36,573 bases of DNA, taken from assembly GCA_031423755.1 (NCBI GenBank), contig JANPGC010000191.1:1-36573 (forward strand), written 5' to 3'. Position 1 is the stretch's first letter. Every line of letters starts with the position of its first letter. This stretch comes from JANMEX01 sp031423755 (GTDB lineage: Bacteria; Pseudomonadota; Alphaproteobacteria; Rhizobiales; Rhizobiaceae). The position numbers were made by a program, and so were the translations under genes. Of the stretch, positions 1 through 8,146 are shown piece by piece. Below the pieces are notes generated by a model. That model did not search any database. It was not told where the DNA came from and worked only from the letters and a program-made list of their open reading frames with translations.

Positions 1-3000
1 CACCGGCGACCAAGGCATTGACCACGCCGCCACCCTCAGGCCTGTCCCGTCACCTGCGGTCAATCTCGGCAGATCGAGAAACGCGTACCAAGGTTGGCCA
101 AGCGTGCTTGTGCTGTCAGGCACCCTATCCGGCAGCACCGACCGCGCCGCTGCCCGCCTGCCGCTCACCACAAGTTCCGCCTCTATCTCCCGCAATGCTC
201 CATCAGACAGTTTGCGGACGCGGTAGACCTCGGCGCCCTCCGCCGTCAGAGCCACCAGATCGCCCGGCGTCAGCGCCGCCTCGTTCCATCCGGTTTGGAA
301 CGACACCGACGTCCGCTGCGTCACCATATCCCGGTGCAATTGGCGCAATTGCGCATGTGCCATGCCCGGATCTAGCGAAGCGGGCAGTTCAATGTTGGCG
401 ACTCTCAGATTGCCGCCCGCAATATTCGACTGCACCGTCGTCTGCTGATGATCGCGCAGTTCGTCGCGGAAGAGCAGCGTCATCTCGCCTGCGACGTCCG
501 CATGCTGCAAAAGTGTCTCGGTTTTCAGTAGGTCATTCTTGTCAAACGCAATGTCTGAAATCTGCCGCGCCAGCGGCAGCGCGCGGCCCTGAGACGTGAA
601 ACTCAGCCTGCCGCCTTGCTCGCTGACATCCACCCGCATGACGCTGAGCAACTGATCCAGCGCTTCGCGCGCCGTCGTCTGGCCATTGAGCACGAAGCCC
701 GACACAAACCCGTCAATTTGCGAGCAATCAGAATCGGTTACGCCATGTTCCTGCAAAATGGATTCAACCAACCCCTCCAGTGTCACGCCGGAGAGCCTTC
801 CGTTCAGCCAATGTCCGGTGAGCCAGTTGCCACCATCACCCCAGACATCGCCCTTCACCGGAAACGCCGGATAGGGCCGCGCATCCCAAGCCCAGAGATA
901 ACAATTGCCCCGATCCATCATCGGCGCGCCGTAGCTTGACGACACCGGGTTCGCGGCGCCGTTTGCCCAATGCTCCATATGCGCGCCAAGAAACCGGTTC
1001 TGCGCCAGGTCGTCCCGCCCACCATCGGAGAACCACGGCAGCGCCGATGCCGCCGACTTTGGGTCCGGGAACACATTCGGCTGGTTTGCCGCCTTGTCCA
1101 CGGCAGGACAGCCAAGCTCAGTAAACCAGATCGGCTTGGACTGCGGGGCCCAAGCTGTCGGCGTCAGAGACTCAACGCCCCCCACCCGCGCAAAGTGCTG
1201 GTTCTGCCACCAGCCTTTCAAATCCTTGGCGCGGTAGACCCAGTGCTTGCCAGCCAGCCCGTCATTGATCGTCGTGCGCGTCCCCGCAGCCCGCGCCGCC
1301 TCGCTCGCATAGTACCAGTCAAACCCCTCGCCACCTCCAATCGCGGCCATCAAAGCCGTCTTGTCGGTGGACGAAGCCGCACCATCCGGATTGCTGCCGT
1401 CTGCATGGCTGTCACGCCAGTCGGAAAGCGGCATATAATTGTCGATGCCTATGGCGTCGATTGCCGGATGGGCCCACAGCGGATCAAGGTGGAAATCGAG
1501 ATTGTCCGTCCCGGGCGGCGTGTAAGCGCCATATTCGCTCCAGTCTGCCGCATAGGTCAGCTTGACAGTTGACCCAAGCATAGCCCGTACATCCGCCGCC
1601 AGCGATTGCAGCGCCGTCACAAACGGATAGGTCGATACAGCCGAACGCACCCGCGTCAGCGCCTTGAACTCGGACCCGATCAAAAACGCATCGACGCCGC
1701 CTGCGATATCCGCGAGCTTGGCATAATGCAGCACCATACGCCGATAACCCCAGTCCGCGCCGCCGGACCAAGTCACAGCCTCGCCGCTGTTGCCAAACTG
1801 CGAGGGAAGCGCACTGCCGGCAAATGCAGCCACTTGCGTTCCTGCCATTGCCGTCGCGTCCACGGTTCCGGGAAGTCCCGGCGCTGGCGTGCACGTGATC
1901 TCGCCGCGCCACGGATAGGCTGACTGGCTCGCGCCACCATATGGAGACGGCAAAGCGTTGCCCGCCGGAATATCCATCAAAACAAACGGATAGAGCGTGA
2001 CCTTCAGTCCCCGGGCGGTCAAATCCCGTATCGCGGCAATAACCGAAGCATCATCTGGCGTACCGCCATAGGCTCTTTTGCCGTTATGCTCGGAAACCAG
2101 ATGCGCGCCCGCCCGCGTCGTTGCACTGACCCGCCAATTGTCGCCTTGAAACCCAAGCGCCTGCGACACGCCCGGCCTGATCTGGCAATTGCCCGCCCGC
2201 AGATCATTGCCGAACCAGGCCACCACCAGCGCAACGCTCTCAAGGTTCGGACACAGGGCCTGCAATTCATCCAGAGATGCCGCCCAATCCGTCTCCGCGC
2301 TCAAAGTGTGGCGGTTCGGAATGATCGTCTCGCCTGTCCGCACTGTCTGGATAACCGGCAATGGCGATAGGCCGAACTCCGTTGATCCCGGAATAAGCGT
2401 AATCGCGCGTATGTCCTTCTCGATTCCGCCGAGCGTCCTGATCACCTCAAACTGCACCTGCGGAATGCGATTGCCAAAAGCCTCAAGCGGGAACCGGTCA
2501 AACACCGCGTAGGCCGTGCCACGATAGGCGGGCGCGTTGCCCGCGCCCTGCTTGGCCTCAATCAGCGGATCAGGCAGTTGCGATGCGCCGCCGCCCTTGT
2601 GAATGCGGATATCAAATTCGCTCTGGTCCAGTTCGCGCCCGTCGGCCCATATGCGCCGGACATGGGCAATCTCGCCTTCGCAGATCGCCACGGCGAAGTT
2701 GGCGAAATAGCTGAATGTCGTGACCTTCGGCCCGCCCTTGGCACCCGTGCGTTCGGTCCTGGATGCCTCCTCAAACCGGGTTGCCCAGATCAACGTCCCG
2801 CCCAGACGCGCCGTTCCGTAGACACGCGCCAGCGGCGCACCGTCCTCGCCGGTCAGCGGCTGCATCTGCGACAAGCGCGCGCCCTTGATGTGCTGCGTGC
2901 CGTTGATAAGCGCCCGGTCAACAAGATAGCCGCCAAGCGCACCGGCGGCCGTGCCGACGGTTGCACCAACGGCTCCAAAAAGACCGCCAAGGTATGCCCC

Positions 3001-3027
3001 GGCAGCCTGCAACAGCAATGTGGCCAT
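1..3027 (-). CDS. GTA host-interaction / tail fibre protein gp15, C-terminus cut by window edge
   Basis: This is the last visible gene of the GTA operon and equals gp15 (the 'megatron' protein, rcc01698) of Rhodobacter capsulatus GTA. It sits at the tail tip and contacts the host. The frame is open from ATG at 3027 to the window edge, giving 1009 residues without a stop; the family is usually about 1300 residues, so the C-terminus is missing. The N-terminus is a glycine-rich, phage-tip-like region (residues 1-30). Residues about 430-730 form the glycoside-hydrolase-like TIM-barrel domain, with AIGIDNYMPLSDW near 515 and WFTELGCPAVDK near 640. Residues about 730-870 resemble the putative phage tail domain (Phage-tail_3). 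It starts 3 bases after the gp14 stop, so the two are co-translated. Family identity is firm; a glycan substrate is inference. Confidence 0.9.
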   Translation of the reverse strand, partial: MATLLLQAAGAYLGGLFGAVGATVGTAAGALGGYLVDRALINGTQHIKGARLSQMQPLTGEDGAPLARVYGTARLGGTLIWATRFEEASRTERTGAKGGPKVTTFSYFANFAVAICEGEIAHVRRIWADGRELDQSEFDIRIHKGGGASQLPDPLIEAKQGAGNAPAYRGTAYAVFDRFPLEAFGNRIPQVQFEVIRTLGGIEKDIRAITLIPGSTEFGLSPLPVIQTVRTGETIIPNRHTLSAETDWAASLDELQALCPNLESVALVVAWFGNDLRAGNCQIRPGVSQALGFQGDNWRVSATTRAGAHLVSEHNGKRAYGGTPDDASVIAAIRDLTARGLKVTLYPFVLMDIPAGNALPSPYGGASQSAYPWRGEITCTPAPGLPGTVDATAMAGTQVAAFAGSALPSQFGNSGEAVTWSGGADWGYRRMVLHYAKLADIAGGVDAFLIGSEFKALTRVRSAVSTYPFVTALQSLAADVRAMLGSTVKLTYAADWSEYGAYTPPGTDNLDFHLDPLWAHPAIDAIGIDNYMPLSDWRDSHADGSNPDGAASSTDKTALMAAIGGGEGFDWYYASEAARAAGTRTTINDGLAGKHWVYRAKDLKGWWQNQHFARVGGVESLTPTAWAPQSKPIWFTELGCPAVDKAANQPNVFPDPKSAASALPWFSDGGRDDLAQNRFLGAHMEHWANGAANPVSSSYGAPMMDRGNCYLWAWDARPYPAFPVKGDVWGDGGNWLTGHWLNGRLSGVTLEGLVESILQEHGVTDSDCSQIDGFVSGFVLNGQTTAREALDQLLSVMRVDVSEQGGRLSFTSQGRALPLARQISDIAFDKNDLLKTETLLQHADVAGEMTLLFRDELRDHQQTTVQSNIAGGNLRVANIELPASLDPGMAHAQLRQLHRDMVTQRTSVSFQTGWNEAALTPGDLVALTAEGAEVYRVRKLSDGALREIEAELVVSGRRAAARSVLPDRVPDSTSTLGQPWYAFLDLPRLTAGDGTGLRVAAWSMPWSPV

Positions 3028-3030
3028 GCG

Positions 3031-3474
3031 TCAGTCTCCAGCTGAAGTCGTCGGAAATTTGAAAAGGCCGGCGATCTTGCGCCGCCATTGCGGCACAAGC
3101 GGCGAGGCCATCACGCAATGCCGCTCGTAGGCATGCAGAAACCTGTCTTCGCCCAGATAAATACCGCAGTGCTTGGCCGGGACGTCCGGCTTCCAGCGAA
3201 ACAGCATCAGCGTTCCGGGAACAAGCTCTGTCTCAATCATAAAATGCCGCCGCGCCGCCGCAAGCAGTGGATCACTGTCCGACACCTCCGCCCAGTCCAT
3301 CGAGTAAGGCCGAAGCGATTCCGGCTCCCTTCCGTAAAGCTCGCGCCATACGCCCCTGATCAACCCCAAACAATCGCACCCGATGCCCTTCGCCGATCCC
3401 TGATGCCTGTATGGCGTGCCAGCCCAGGTCTGCGCTTTTGCAATGACGTCCTCGCCAGTCTGATGCTTGCTCAT
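3031..3474 (-). CDS. GTA gp14, NlpC/P60 cell-wall peptidase
   Basis: A 147-residue phage-type cysteine peptidase of the NlpC/P60 family, the tail-associated muralytic enzyme of GTAs (rcc01697 in R. capsulatus). The nucleophile is seen as Cys35 in CDCLGLIRG and the histidine as His102 in KHCGIYLG; FLHAY (His114) follows. The N-terminal AQTWAGTPYRHQG block is typical. It probably cleaves peptidoglycan peptides during DNA entry into the recipient. The ATG at 3474 overlaps the gp13 stop as ATGA, which implies translational coupling. gp15 follows after 3 bases. Confidence 0.93.
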   Translation of the reverse strand: MSKHQTGEDVIAKAQTWAGTPYRHQGSAKGIGCDCLGLIRGVWRELYGREPESLRPYSMDWAEVSDSDPLLAAARRHFMIETELVPGTLMLFRWKPDVPAKHCGIYLGEDRFLHAYERHCVMASPLVPQWRRKIAGLFKFPTTSAGD

Positions 3475-4361
3475 GGAACCAGCGGTGCCCCGTCGAAAAT
3501 GCCCTCGCCGTTGACATAGGTGTAAACCGCGTCATTGCCCGGCAGGTGGGGAAAGCCTTGAAAGTTCAGCCCGTTGGCAAACTTTGCCTTGCAGGTAGCA
3601 AACTGCTTGTCGCATCCTGCCGTCACTGCGAACGTGTCACCCGCTACAATTGCCTTCGGCAGCGGCAGCCAGACCGAAAGCCGCACTGCTGTGCCAGACA
3701 TCTCATGCACGGCTATCTGTCCAACCTGCCCGACATGGGCCCCGGTAAGCCATTCAATCCGCCCTTGCTCAAACCATCGCGCCGCAAATGCGTTCAGCCC
3801 CGATGCCGTAAAGTCACCGGCCCCATTCACTCCGACAACCGTGCCCGTCCCACGATACACCGCGCCCGAAACATCCTTGCCACAGCGCCCGTCGCCCAGT
3901 TCCGCATCGCAGCGCCGCCGCACCAGCCGTCCACGCCGCCGGTCCATTGCCTCGGCGAGACTTTGCAGCTCGACCTTGAACGCGTTGCCGCTGATCTCGA
4001 CCCGGCCGATCTTCGCCACGCGCAACAGCACCCGGCTGACCGGATTGCTCCAGTCCACCAGCCACGTCTCGACACGCGCGCGGTCATATTTGCCAGCCTT
4101 CAGATCGTCCGCCGAAATCCGGTCAGACCTCAGCGCGCCGTCGATATCCATGGTCCCGGTCTGCAGCCCCAGCTCAGCTTCGGCGACACTGGCGTTGAAG
4201 CCAGTCTGTGGGTCGTGCGTCACACCATCCAGCACCAGCGCGACATCGTGATCGGTAAACCCAAGCGTAACGCCATCTGTCCGCTTGACAGTCCAGCAAA
4301 ACGCCAACGTCGTGACAGTGCCTTCAACATGCGCCTGAAGGCTCGGCGGCAGCGCGTTCAT
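3471..4361 (-). CDS. GTA gp13, DUF2163 baseplate hub protein with four-cysteine cluster
   Basis: A 296-residue protein of the DUF2163 family with the phage-specific C-terminal domain, equal to gp13 (rcc01696), the hub of the GTA baseplate. The N-terminal domain contains TLAFCWTVKRTDGVTLGFTDHD, a hallmark of the family. Two cysteine pairs are visible: one in RRRCDAELGDGRCGKD (about residues 149-158) and one in AGCDKQFATCKAKF (near 250-257), followed by GFPHLPGND. In the solved R. capsulatus particle the hub is, as I recall, associated with an iron-sulfur cluster; ligation by these four cysteines here is inference. It overlaps gp12 (4358-4361) and gp14 (3471-3474) by ATGA. Confidence 0.92.
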   Translation of the reverse strand: MNALPPSLQAHVEGTVTTLAFCWTVKRTDGVTLGFTDHDVALVLDGVTHDPQTGFNASVAEAELGLQTGTMDIDGALRSDRISADDLKAGKYDRARVETWLVDWSNPVSRVLLRVAKIGRVEISGNAFKVELQSLAEAMDRRRGRLVRRRCDAELGDGRCGKDVSGAVYRGTGTVVGVNGAGDFTASGLNAFAARWFEQGRIEWLTGAHVGQVGQIAVHEMSGTAVRLSVWLPLPKAIVAGDTFAVTAGCDKQFATCKAKFANGLNFQGFPHLPGNDAVYTYVNGEGIFDGAPLVP

Positions 4362-5005
4362 GCCAGCACCTCGATCAGCGGCACCGAAGGCACTTCGCCC
4401 GCGTCAAACGCCGTGAGATTGGCGCTCAGCGTCTCGGAGGCAAACCGCACTTCGGCATGAAAACTGAACCCCGCCGTCACCACTGCGCCATTGGCAGGTA
4501 TCTTGCCGGGCACAAACACGATCTCGCCCGTTGCGCTGTCCAGCGTAAAATCCGCAGGCAGCGCCTCTGCACCATTCACTGCCACTCGCACAGTTCCGGC
4601 AACCGGTCTTCGCACCGGACGCAAATAGGCGTCCGCGCCGACCCCGTATTTCTTCGTCAGCGCAAACCGCGCGTTGACACCAGTGCCGGTGCCAATGGCC
4701 TGATCGCCCGGCAACGGCGTCCCGCCATTTGCCGCCGACGAATTGTCCACCGGATCGCGGAAACGGAACGACGTCAGCGGCCCGCGCCGCGCCTCGTAGA
4801 AGTCCAGCACCGTTCGAAGGTCTGCCATCGAGCGGATGCCGTTGCCCGCGTCATAGGTGCGCCTAGAATGCGCCAGTCGCGCGTTGCGCTGTTCGCGCCC
4901 GGATGCAAACTGCACCACCTCGACCTTGCGCTCGCGTGTCACCGTCGAGCCGAAAGCCACGCTCAGTGGAAACACCACGTCGTGAAATGCTTCAATGATT
5001 GGCAT
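4358..5005 (-). CDS. GTA gp12, DUF2460 distal tail protein
   Basis: A 215-residue DUF2460 (TIGR02217) protein, the distal tail/baseplate component gp12 (rcc01695). The family signature is visible from the N-terminus: FHDVVFPLSVAFGS, then GREQRNARLAHSRRTYDAG, the block TVLDFYEARRGPLTSFRFRD (about residues 64-83) and the C-terminal AGFSFHAEVRFASETL. The length is normal for the family. It starts 9 bases after the tape-measure stop and its own stop overlaps the gp13 ATG. It joins the tail tube to the hub. Confidence 0.93.
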   Translation of the reverse strand: MPIIEAFHDVVFPLSVAFGSTVTRERKVEVVQFASGREQRNARLAHSRRTYDAGNGIRSMADLRTVLDFYEARRGPLTSFRFRDPVDNSSAANGGTPLPGDQAIGTGTGVNARFALTKKYGVGADAYLRPVRRPVAGTVRVAVNGAEALPADFTLDSATGEIVFVPGKIPANGAVVTAGFSFHAEVRFASETLSANLTAFDAGEVPSVPLIEVLA

Positions 5006-5014
5006 GACTTACCC

Positions 5015-5590
5015 TCAAATGTACCGGCTGCCGCGGCCTGCCGCGCGTGCCACAATCGCCGAGACTTGCGCCTGCGATTTCACAAACGACTGCGCGTCCG
5101 GCGTTGAAATGTTGATCACCACGGAAGGCTGCCGCCCGCCGCCATTGACCGCGACGCCCAGCGTTCCGTCTTGTCCGCGCTGCAGCGGCATTATCGCTTC
5201 CGCCCCCGCCTCGCCCATCAGGCCCAAGCCCGGGCCATTCTGGAAAAACGTCGGCGCCGCGACCACGCCTCCAGATGCAAACGCCTGCACGCCACCCGTC
5301 ACCCCGCCATGGGCAAAAGGCATGATGCCGCTGAGCAATCCGGAAAACATGGACGAGAACAGTCCCGTCAGTGGCTTCAGCGCAGCATCCAGCGCCATGC
5401 CGGACAGGCTGAGCGCGACGCCTTTCAGCGTGTCCTCAAGACCCTTTCCGTGCACCACCGCGCCCTTCAGCGCCGAGGTCAGCACCGAGCCGAACTGGCG
5501 CGAGCGGTCCTCCAGATTTTTCAGCGCATTCTCCAGTTCCTGCGTGTCCGCGCGGAACTCCACTTCAACCGGTTCTTTCATGAGCCTCAC
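5015..5590 (-). CDS. GTA gp11, tail tape measure protein
   Basis: A 191-residue short tape-measure protein (gp11, rcc01694), in keeping with the short GTA tail. Residues 1-45 are a charged helix (FRADTQELENALKNLEDRS); residues about 55-95 are hydrophobic and small-residue rich (LSLSGMALDAALKPLTGLFS); then come the glycine-rich FAHGGVTGGV and GLGLMGEAGAEAIMPL motifs common to GTA and lambdoid tape measures. The first codon used here is GTG at 5590, whose GTGA overlaps the gp10.1 stop. An ATG at 5581 (fourth codon) is an equally good start, preceded by GAGG. Confidence 0.9.
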   Translation of the reverse strand: MRLMKEPVEVEFRADTQELENALKNLEDRSRQFGSVLTSALKGAVVHGKGLEDTLKGVALSLSGMALDAALKPLTGLFSSMFSGLLSGIMPFAHGGVTGGVQAFASGGVVAAPTFFQNGPGLGLMGEAGAEAIMPLQRGQDGTLGVAVNGGGRQPSVVINISTPDAQSFVKSQAQVSAIVARAAGRGSRYI

Positions 5591-5796
5591 ATCCCGTCGG
5601 GAAATTGTTGCAACAGCTGTTCAAAGTCCGCCCGCGCCAACGGCGCGTTGCGCCCGCCCAGCGCATCCATCGCCAGCGCCAGTTCGCGCGGCGTCATCTT
5701 CCAGAAGGCCTCAGGCGTCAGCCGCAGGACAGCAAAGCCAAACCGCGTGATCGCGGCCCATGGAAAGGGCCGCGCCGCCTGTCCTGCGGCTTTCAA
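5587..5796 (-). CDS. GTA gp10.1, small tail assembly chaperone (TIGR02216-like)
   Basis: A 69-residue protein of the small phage tail assembly chaperone family (TIGR02216/Phage_TAC_6), recognised by FPWAAITRFGFAVLRLTPE, FWKMTPRELALAMDAL and the ending ADFEQLLQQFPDG. The frame is open far upstream but only inside gp10, in the -1 frame, so the long version is not real. The likely start is TTG at 5796: its last two bases and the following A form the TGA stop of gp10 (TTGA), giving re-initiation. Alternatively it is made as a -1 frameshift extension of gp10 at the heptamer A AAC CCT directly before that stop. The next gene, tape measure, overlaps by 4 bases. Confidence 0.85.
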   Translation of the reverse strand: MKAAGQAARPFPWAAITRFGFAVLRLTPEAFWKMTPRELALAMDALGGRNAPLARADFEQLLQQFPDGM

Positions 5797-6131
5797 GGGT
5801 TTGCGGAAGCGTCTCCACTCACCGCGCCGAACGTTGCCAGCAGCAGATCCGCGATAATCTTGGCATAGTCCGCCAGACCGCCCGCCACCTGCATCGCGGC
5901 CACATCGCTTTCGTCCAGCGTATTTCCCGCGCCGCGCAAACCAGCCGCAATCACCGCAATCATGTCCCTCGCCGAAAGCCTGCCAGTCGAAAACCGCTCG
6001 CCGAGCGACACAAGATCGCCAGCCCCCAGCGCCGTCTCCAGCTCCGCCAGCGCGCCCAGCGTCAGGCACAGCCGGTATGTTTTGCCGTCGAGAATCGCGG
6101 ACACTTCGCCGCGCCGTGCGTTCGCGCCCAT
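5793..6131 (-). CDS. GTA gp10, tail assembly chaperone
   Basis: A 112-residue GTA-gp10 family protein (Phage_TAC_11 type). The sequence shows GEVSAILDGKTYRLCLTLGA, ALAELETALG, LVSLGERFSTGRLSARDMIA and VIAAGLRGAG, all typical of the family. Together with gp10.1 it corresponds to the G/T tail chaperone pair of lambda-type phages, which bind the tape measure before tail-tube polymerisation. Its ATG at 6131 overlaps the gp9 stop by one base (TGATG). Its own TGA is embedded in the start of gp10.1. Confidence 0.92.
   Translation of the reverse strand: MGANARRGEVSAILDGKTYRLCLTLGALAELETALGAGDLVSLGERFSTGRLSARDMIAVIAAGLRGAGNTLDESDVAAMQVAGGLADYAKIIADLLLATFGAVSGDASANP
5796..5802 (-). promoter_or_regulatory. 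possible -1 frameshift heptamer at the gp10/gp10.1 junction
   Basis: Reading on the minus strand, gp10 ends GCA AAC CCT TGA. The bases A AAC CCT fit the X XXY YYZ slippery pattern in the gp10 frame and lie directly before the stop. Slipping back one base gives AAA CCC TTG AAA, which is exactly the gp10.1 frame. Tail chaperone pairs of many tailed phages are made by such a -1 shift. With Y = C the site is not among the strongest bacterial heptamers, so this is a suggestion, and TTGA re-initiation would explain the arrangement equally well. Confidence 0.35.
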
Positions 6132-6544
6132 CAGATCACCGTGAACGTCAGCGCGCCCGCCGATTCCAGCGCGATCTCAAACGACAGCTCGCCATCGTGG
6201 CCGCCGCCATATTCAAGCGCGGTGATCAGAAACGGACCGGCGATGATGCCGAAATCCGGGATCACCACCTGCCAGTCCTGAATGATGCCGCCGAAAAACC
6301 CGGTGCGCACCGTCGCGTCCGATGCGGCATCCTTGAAAATGCCCGAACCGCCCAGACTGCACCGTTGCACGCCCGCCCCCGCCAACAGTTCGCGCCAGCG
6401 CCCGGTCGAATCCGCGTCGGTCACATCCACGCCTTGCGTGTTGAATGCCACCTTCTTGGTGCGCAGCCCTGCCACCGTCACTGCCGTTCCGCCACCCACG
6501 GGCACGATTTTGAGCAGCAGGTCCTTGCCCTTCTGTGTTGCCAT
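6131..6544 (-). CDS. GTA gp9, major tail tube protein
   Basis: A 137-residue major tail protein of the GTA/phage TP901-1-like family (gp9, rcc01691), the subunit of the tail tube. The N-terminus (MATQKGKDLLLKI), the block GLRTKKVAFNTQGVDVTDAD, the WRELLAG motif and the C-terminal DGELSFEIALESAG are hallmarks. A Shine-Dalgarno sequence (TTGGAG) lies 8 bases before the ATG. It is separated from gp8 by 61 bases, one of the few real gaps in the tail part, which fits stronger independent translation of an abundant structural protein. Confidence 0.95.
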   Translation of the reverse strand: MATQKGKDLLLKIVPVGGGTAVTVAGLRTKKVAFNTQGVDVTDADSTGRWRELLAGAGVQRCSLGGSGIFKDAASDATVRTGFFGGIIQDWQVVIPDFGIIAGPFLITALEYGGGHDGELSFEIALESAGALTFTVI

Positions 6545-6605
6545 TTCTGGTCTCCAATTTGTTGAATGAATTCAGCGACCTCAAAGCGCCGCCTGCCAAT
6601 TTGAA

Positions 6606-7019
6606 TCAGACAGTCACCGGCTCCGTGAGCGCCCGGTATCGCAGCACGCCGTGAAAGGCACGCAGGTCCGGGTCGTGTTCAATGTCCTCGCCTTGCGCCC
6701 GCACAGACACGATCCGCATCGCGCCAGACACGGCAGGCAGGCTCTCCATCCGCAAACGGACGGCTTCCAGCACCAGCATCGCCTCTTTGCGCCCGCCCGC
6801 CGCCGACCAGGCATGCAGCGTGAACAGATGCTCCTGCGCCTTCTCGCTCGCCGTATCGGCGTTGAACGCCCGCGTCACGCCGAGCGTTACATAGGGCATG
6901 GCCGCGCCATCGGGCGGCCGGTCATGCACGTTCGCCCCGCCGAGCAGCACATACAGCGCGGTATCCGCAGTCAAATGGTTGAACACTGCCTGCTGCAGGG
7001 TTTGAGTATCAGACGCCAT
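6606..7019 (-). CDS. GTA gp8, tail terminator protein (DUF3168)
   Basis: A 137-residue DUF3168 protein (gp8, rcc01690), the tail terminator that caps the tube at the head end. The family pattern is clear: LQQAVFNHLTADTALYVLLG, then VHDRPPDGAAMPYVTLG and HLFTLHAWSAAGGRKEAM. An upstream in-frame ATG at 7100 exists, but the region between is coding for the 60-codon gene in another frame, and the family begins near MASDTQTLQ, so 7019 is chosen. The start overlaps the end of the 60-codon gene by 11 bases. Confidence 0.92.
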   Translation of the reverse strand: MASDTQTLQQAVFNHLTADTALYVLLGGANVHDRPPDGAAMPYVTLGVTRAFNADTASEKAQEHLFTLHAWSAAGGRKEAMLVLEAVRLRMESLPAVSGAMRIVSVRAQGEDIEHDPDLRAFHGVLRYRALTEPVTV

Positions 7020-7191
7020 CGCCCGCCACTCCTTTGCCAGCCTTGGCAACGATCCGAACTGCGGCGTCGCCAATTGGCGCAGAGCCATCGTCTCTGGCAT
7101 TCTTTCCCGGCTTGGTTTCCGCCAGCGCCAGCCCCTGCCAGCGCATCGCGTTCACCAGCCCGTCGAGCGTCAAACTGATCGACAGTTTCAT
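7009..7191 (-). CDS. 60-codon GTA-operon protein of unknown function between gp7 and gp8
   Basis: A 60-residue basic protein beginning MKLSISLTLDGLVNAMRWQG and ending in a lysine/glycine-rich tail. Its ATG at 7191 overlaps the gp7 stop as ATGA, and its stop lies 11 bases inside gp8, so it is tightly embedded and probably translated by coupling. I do not recognise a characterised family. By position it could be a head-tail joining accessory factor or an assembly chaperone for the terminator. R. capsulatus has no gene I know of in this slot. Length and overlap make accidental origin unlikely. Confidence 0.7.
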   Translation of the reverse strand: MKLSISLTLDGLVNAMRWQGLALAETKPGKNARDDGSAPIGDAAVRIVAKAGKGVAGDGV

Positions 7192-7523
7192 GCGAAAATC
7201 TCCGTCGCCTTGAGGATCAGATACCGCCGCGTGCCATCAGCATCTTCGGCTTGGTCAATCCGGTAACTCTGCACCCCGCGCTTGAGCCTTTGCCCCGGTC
7301 GCACATCGTCGCGGTGCCGCAGCCATATCCGGTGCGTTGAAAGCACCGCAGCACGATCTGCAAACAGCGCCGCGCGGCTGCCCGATGGCTCAACCATCGC
7401 CCACACCGTCGCGCGCTCGGTCCAGGCAACGGCAAACCCACCCTGCCCGTCCGGCGTTTCCACCGGGTCTTCCAGCACGAGTTGCGTGCGCAATTGCCCT
7501 GCATCGAAAAACTTCAGCTGCAT
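7188..7523 (-). CDS. GTA gp7, head closure / head-tail adaptor protein
   Basis: A 111-residue phage head-tail joining protein (Phage_H_T_join type; gp7, rcc01689). Visible hallmarks are GQLRTQLVLEDPVETPDGQG, WTERATVWAMVEPSGS and THRIWLRHRDDVRPGQRLKR, followed by YRIDQAEDADGTRRYLILKA. It forms the ring below the gp6 adaptor that closes the head. It starts one base after the gp6 stop. Confidence 0.93.
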   Translation of the reverse strand: MQLKFFDAGQLRTQLVLEDPVETPDGQGGFAVAWTERATVWAMVEPSGSRAALFADRAAVLSTHRIWLRHRDDVRPGQRLKRGVQSYRIDQAEDADGTRRYLILKATEIFA

Positions 7524-7524
7524 G

Positions 7525-8100
7525 TCACAGCTCCATCAGCCGGTAGCGTTCGACCATGCGGTCAAACCCGTCAGGCCAGCCCGCAGCGCGCTCATCTGCG
7601 CCCGCGCCACGATGCTCAAACCAGTGGGCGGTCAACAGCAGGATCGCCCGCTTGAGGCCGTCCGGCACATCAACGCCCGTGTCACCAAATCCGGCGCGGA
7701 AGTCGATCTCGATGCCATTCATCGCCCGCCCCGGCGCCTTGGCCGCATCCGGAATGGCAAACCGCGCGGGCCGCGATGCCTTGTCGAGATTGGCTGCGGG
7801 CGGCACCGAAGTTTCAGGCGCGCCGGCCGCATTGTAAACCGTGACCTGAATGACAGACTGAACGGGATGTTTGCGAAGCCGCACAAGTGCAGATGGCGGC
7901 CAGCAATCGAGATACAGCCGCCATGTCTGCGAAATCAACGCCAACCCTGTCGCCGTCTCCACCTCCTCGCGCGCCGCCTTGACAAGGCTCGCGATCAGGC
8001 TGTCCTCAACCGCATCCAACACCCGCAAATGCGCCTTCGCCTTCGCCTCCGCCAACGTCACCGGCTCAGCCGCAGGCGCGGTTATTCGTGTCATCACCAT
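7525..8100 (-). CDS. GTA gp6, head-tail connector protein
   Basis: A 191-residue head-tail connector (TIGR02215 / gp6-like family; rcc01688). The N-terminal helical block AEPVTLAEAKAKAHLRVLDA, then SLVKAAREEVETATGLAL, is the conserved connector fold, and IEIDFRAGFGDTGVDVPDGL lies in the second half. AAGGA sits 8 bases before the ATG at 8100, supporting this start. Unlike its neighbours it does not overlap the preceding gene: a 441-base gap full of palindromes separates it from the capsid gene, so its expression may differ. Confidence 0.92.
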   Translation of the reverse strand: MVMTRITAPAAEPVTLAEAKAKAHLRVLDAVEDSLIASLVKAAREEVETATGLALISQTWRLYLDCWPPSALVRLRKHPVQSVIQVTVYNAAGAPETSVPPAANLDKASRPARFAIPDAAKAPGRAMNGIEIDFRAGFGDTGVDVPDGLKRAILLLTAHWFEHRGAGADERAAGWPDGFDRMVERYRLMEL

Positions 8101-8146
8101 GAAATGTGTCCTTGGGGGTTGGGGATAGGAGGAATCGTGATTAGCC

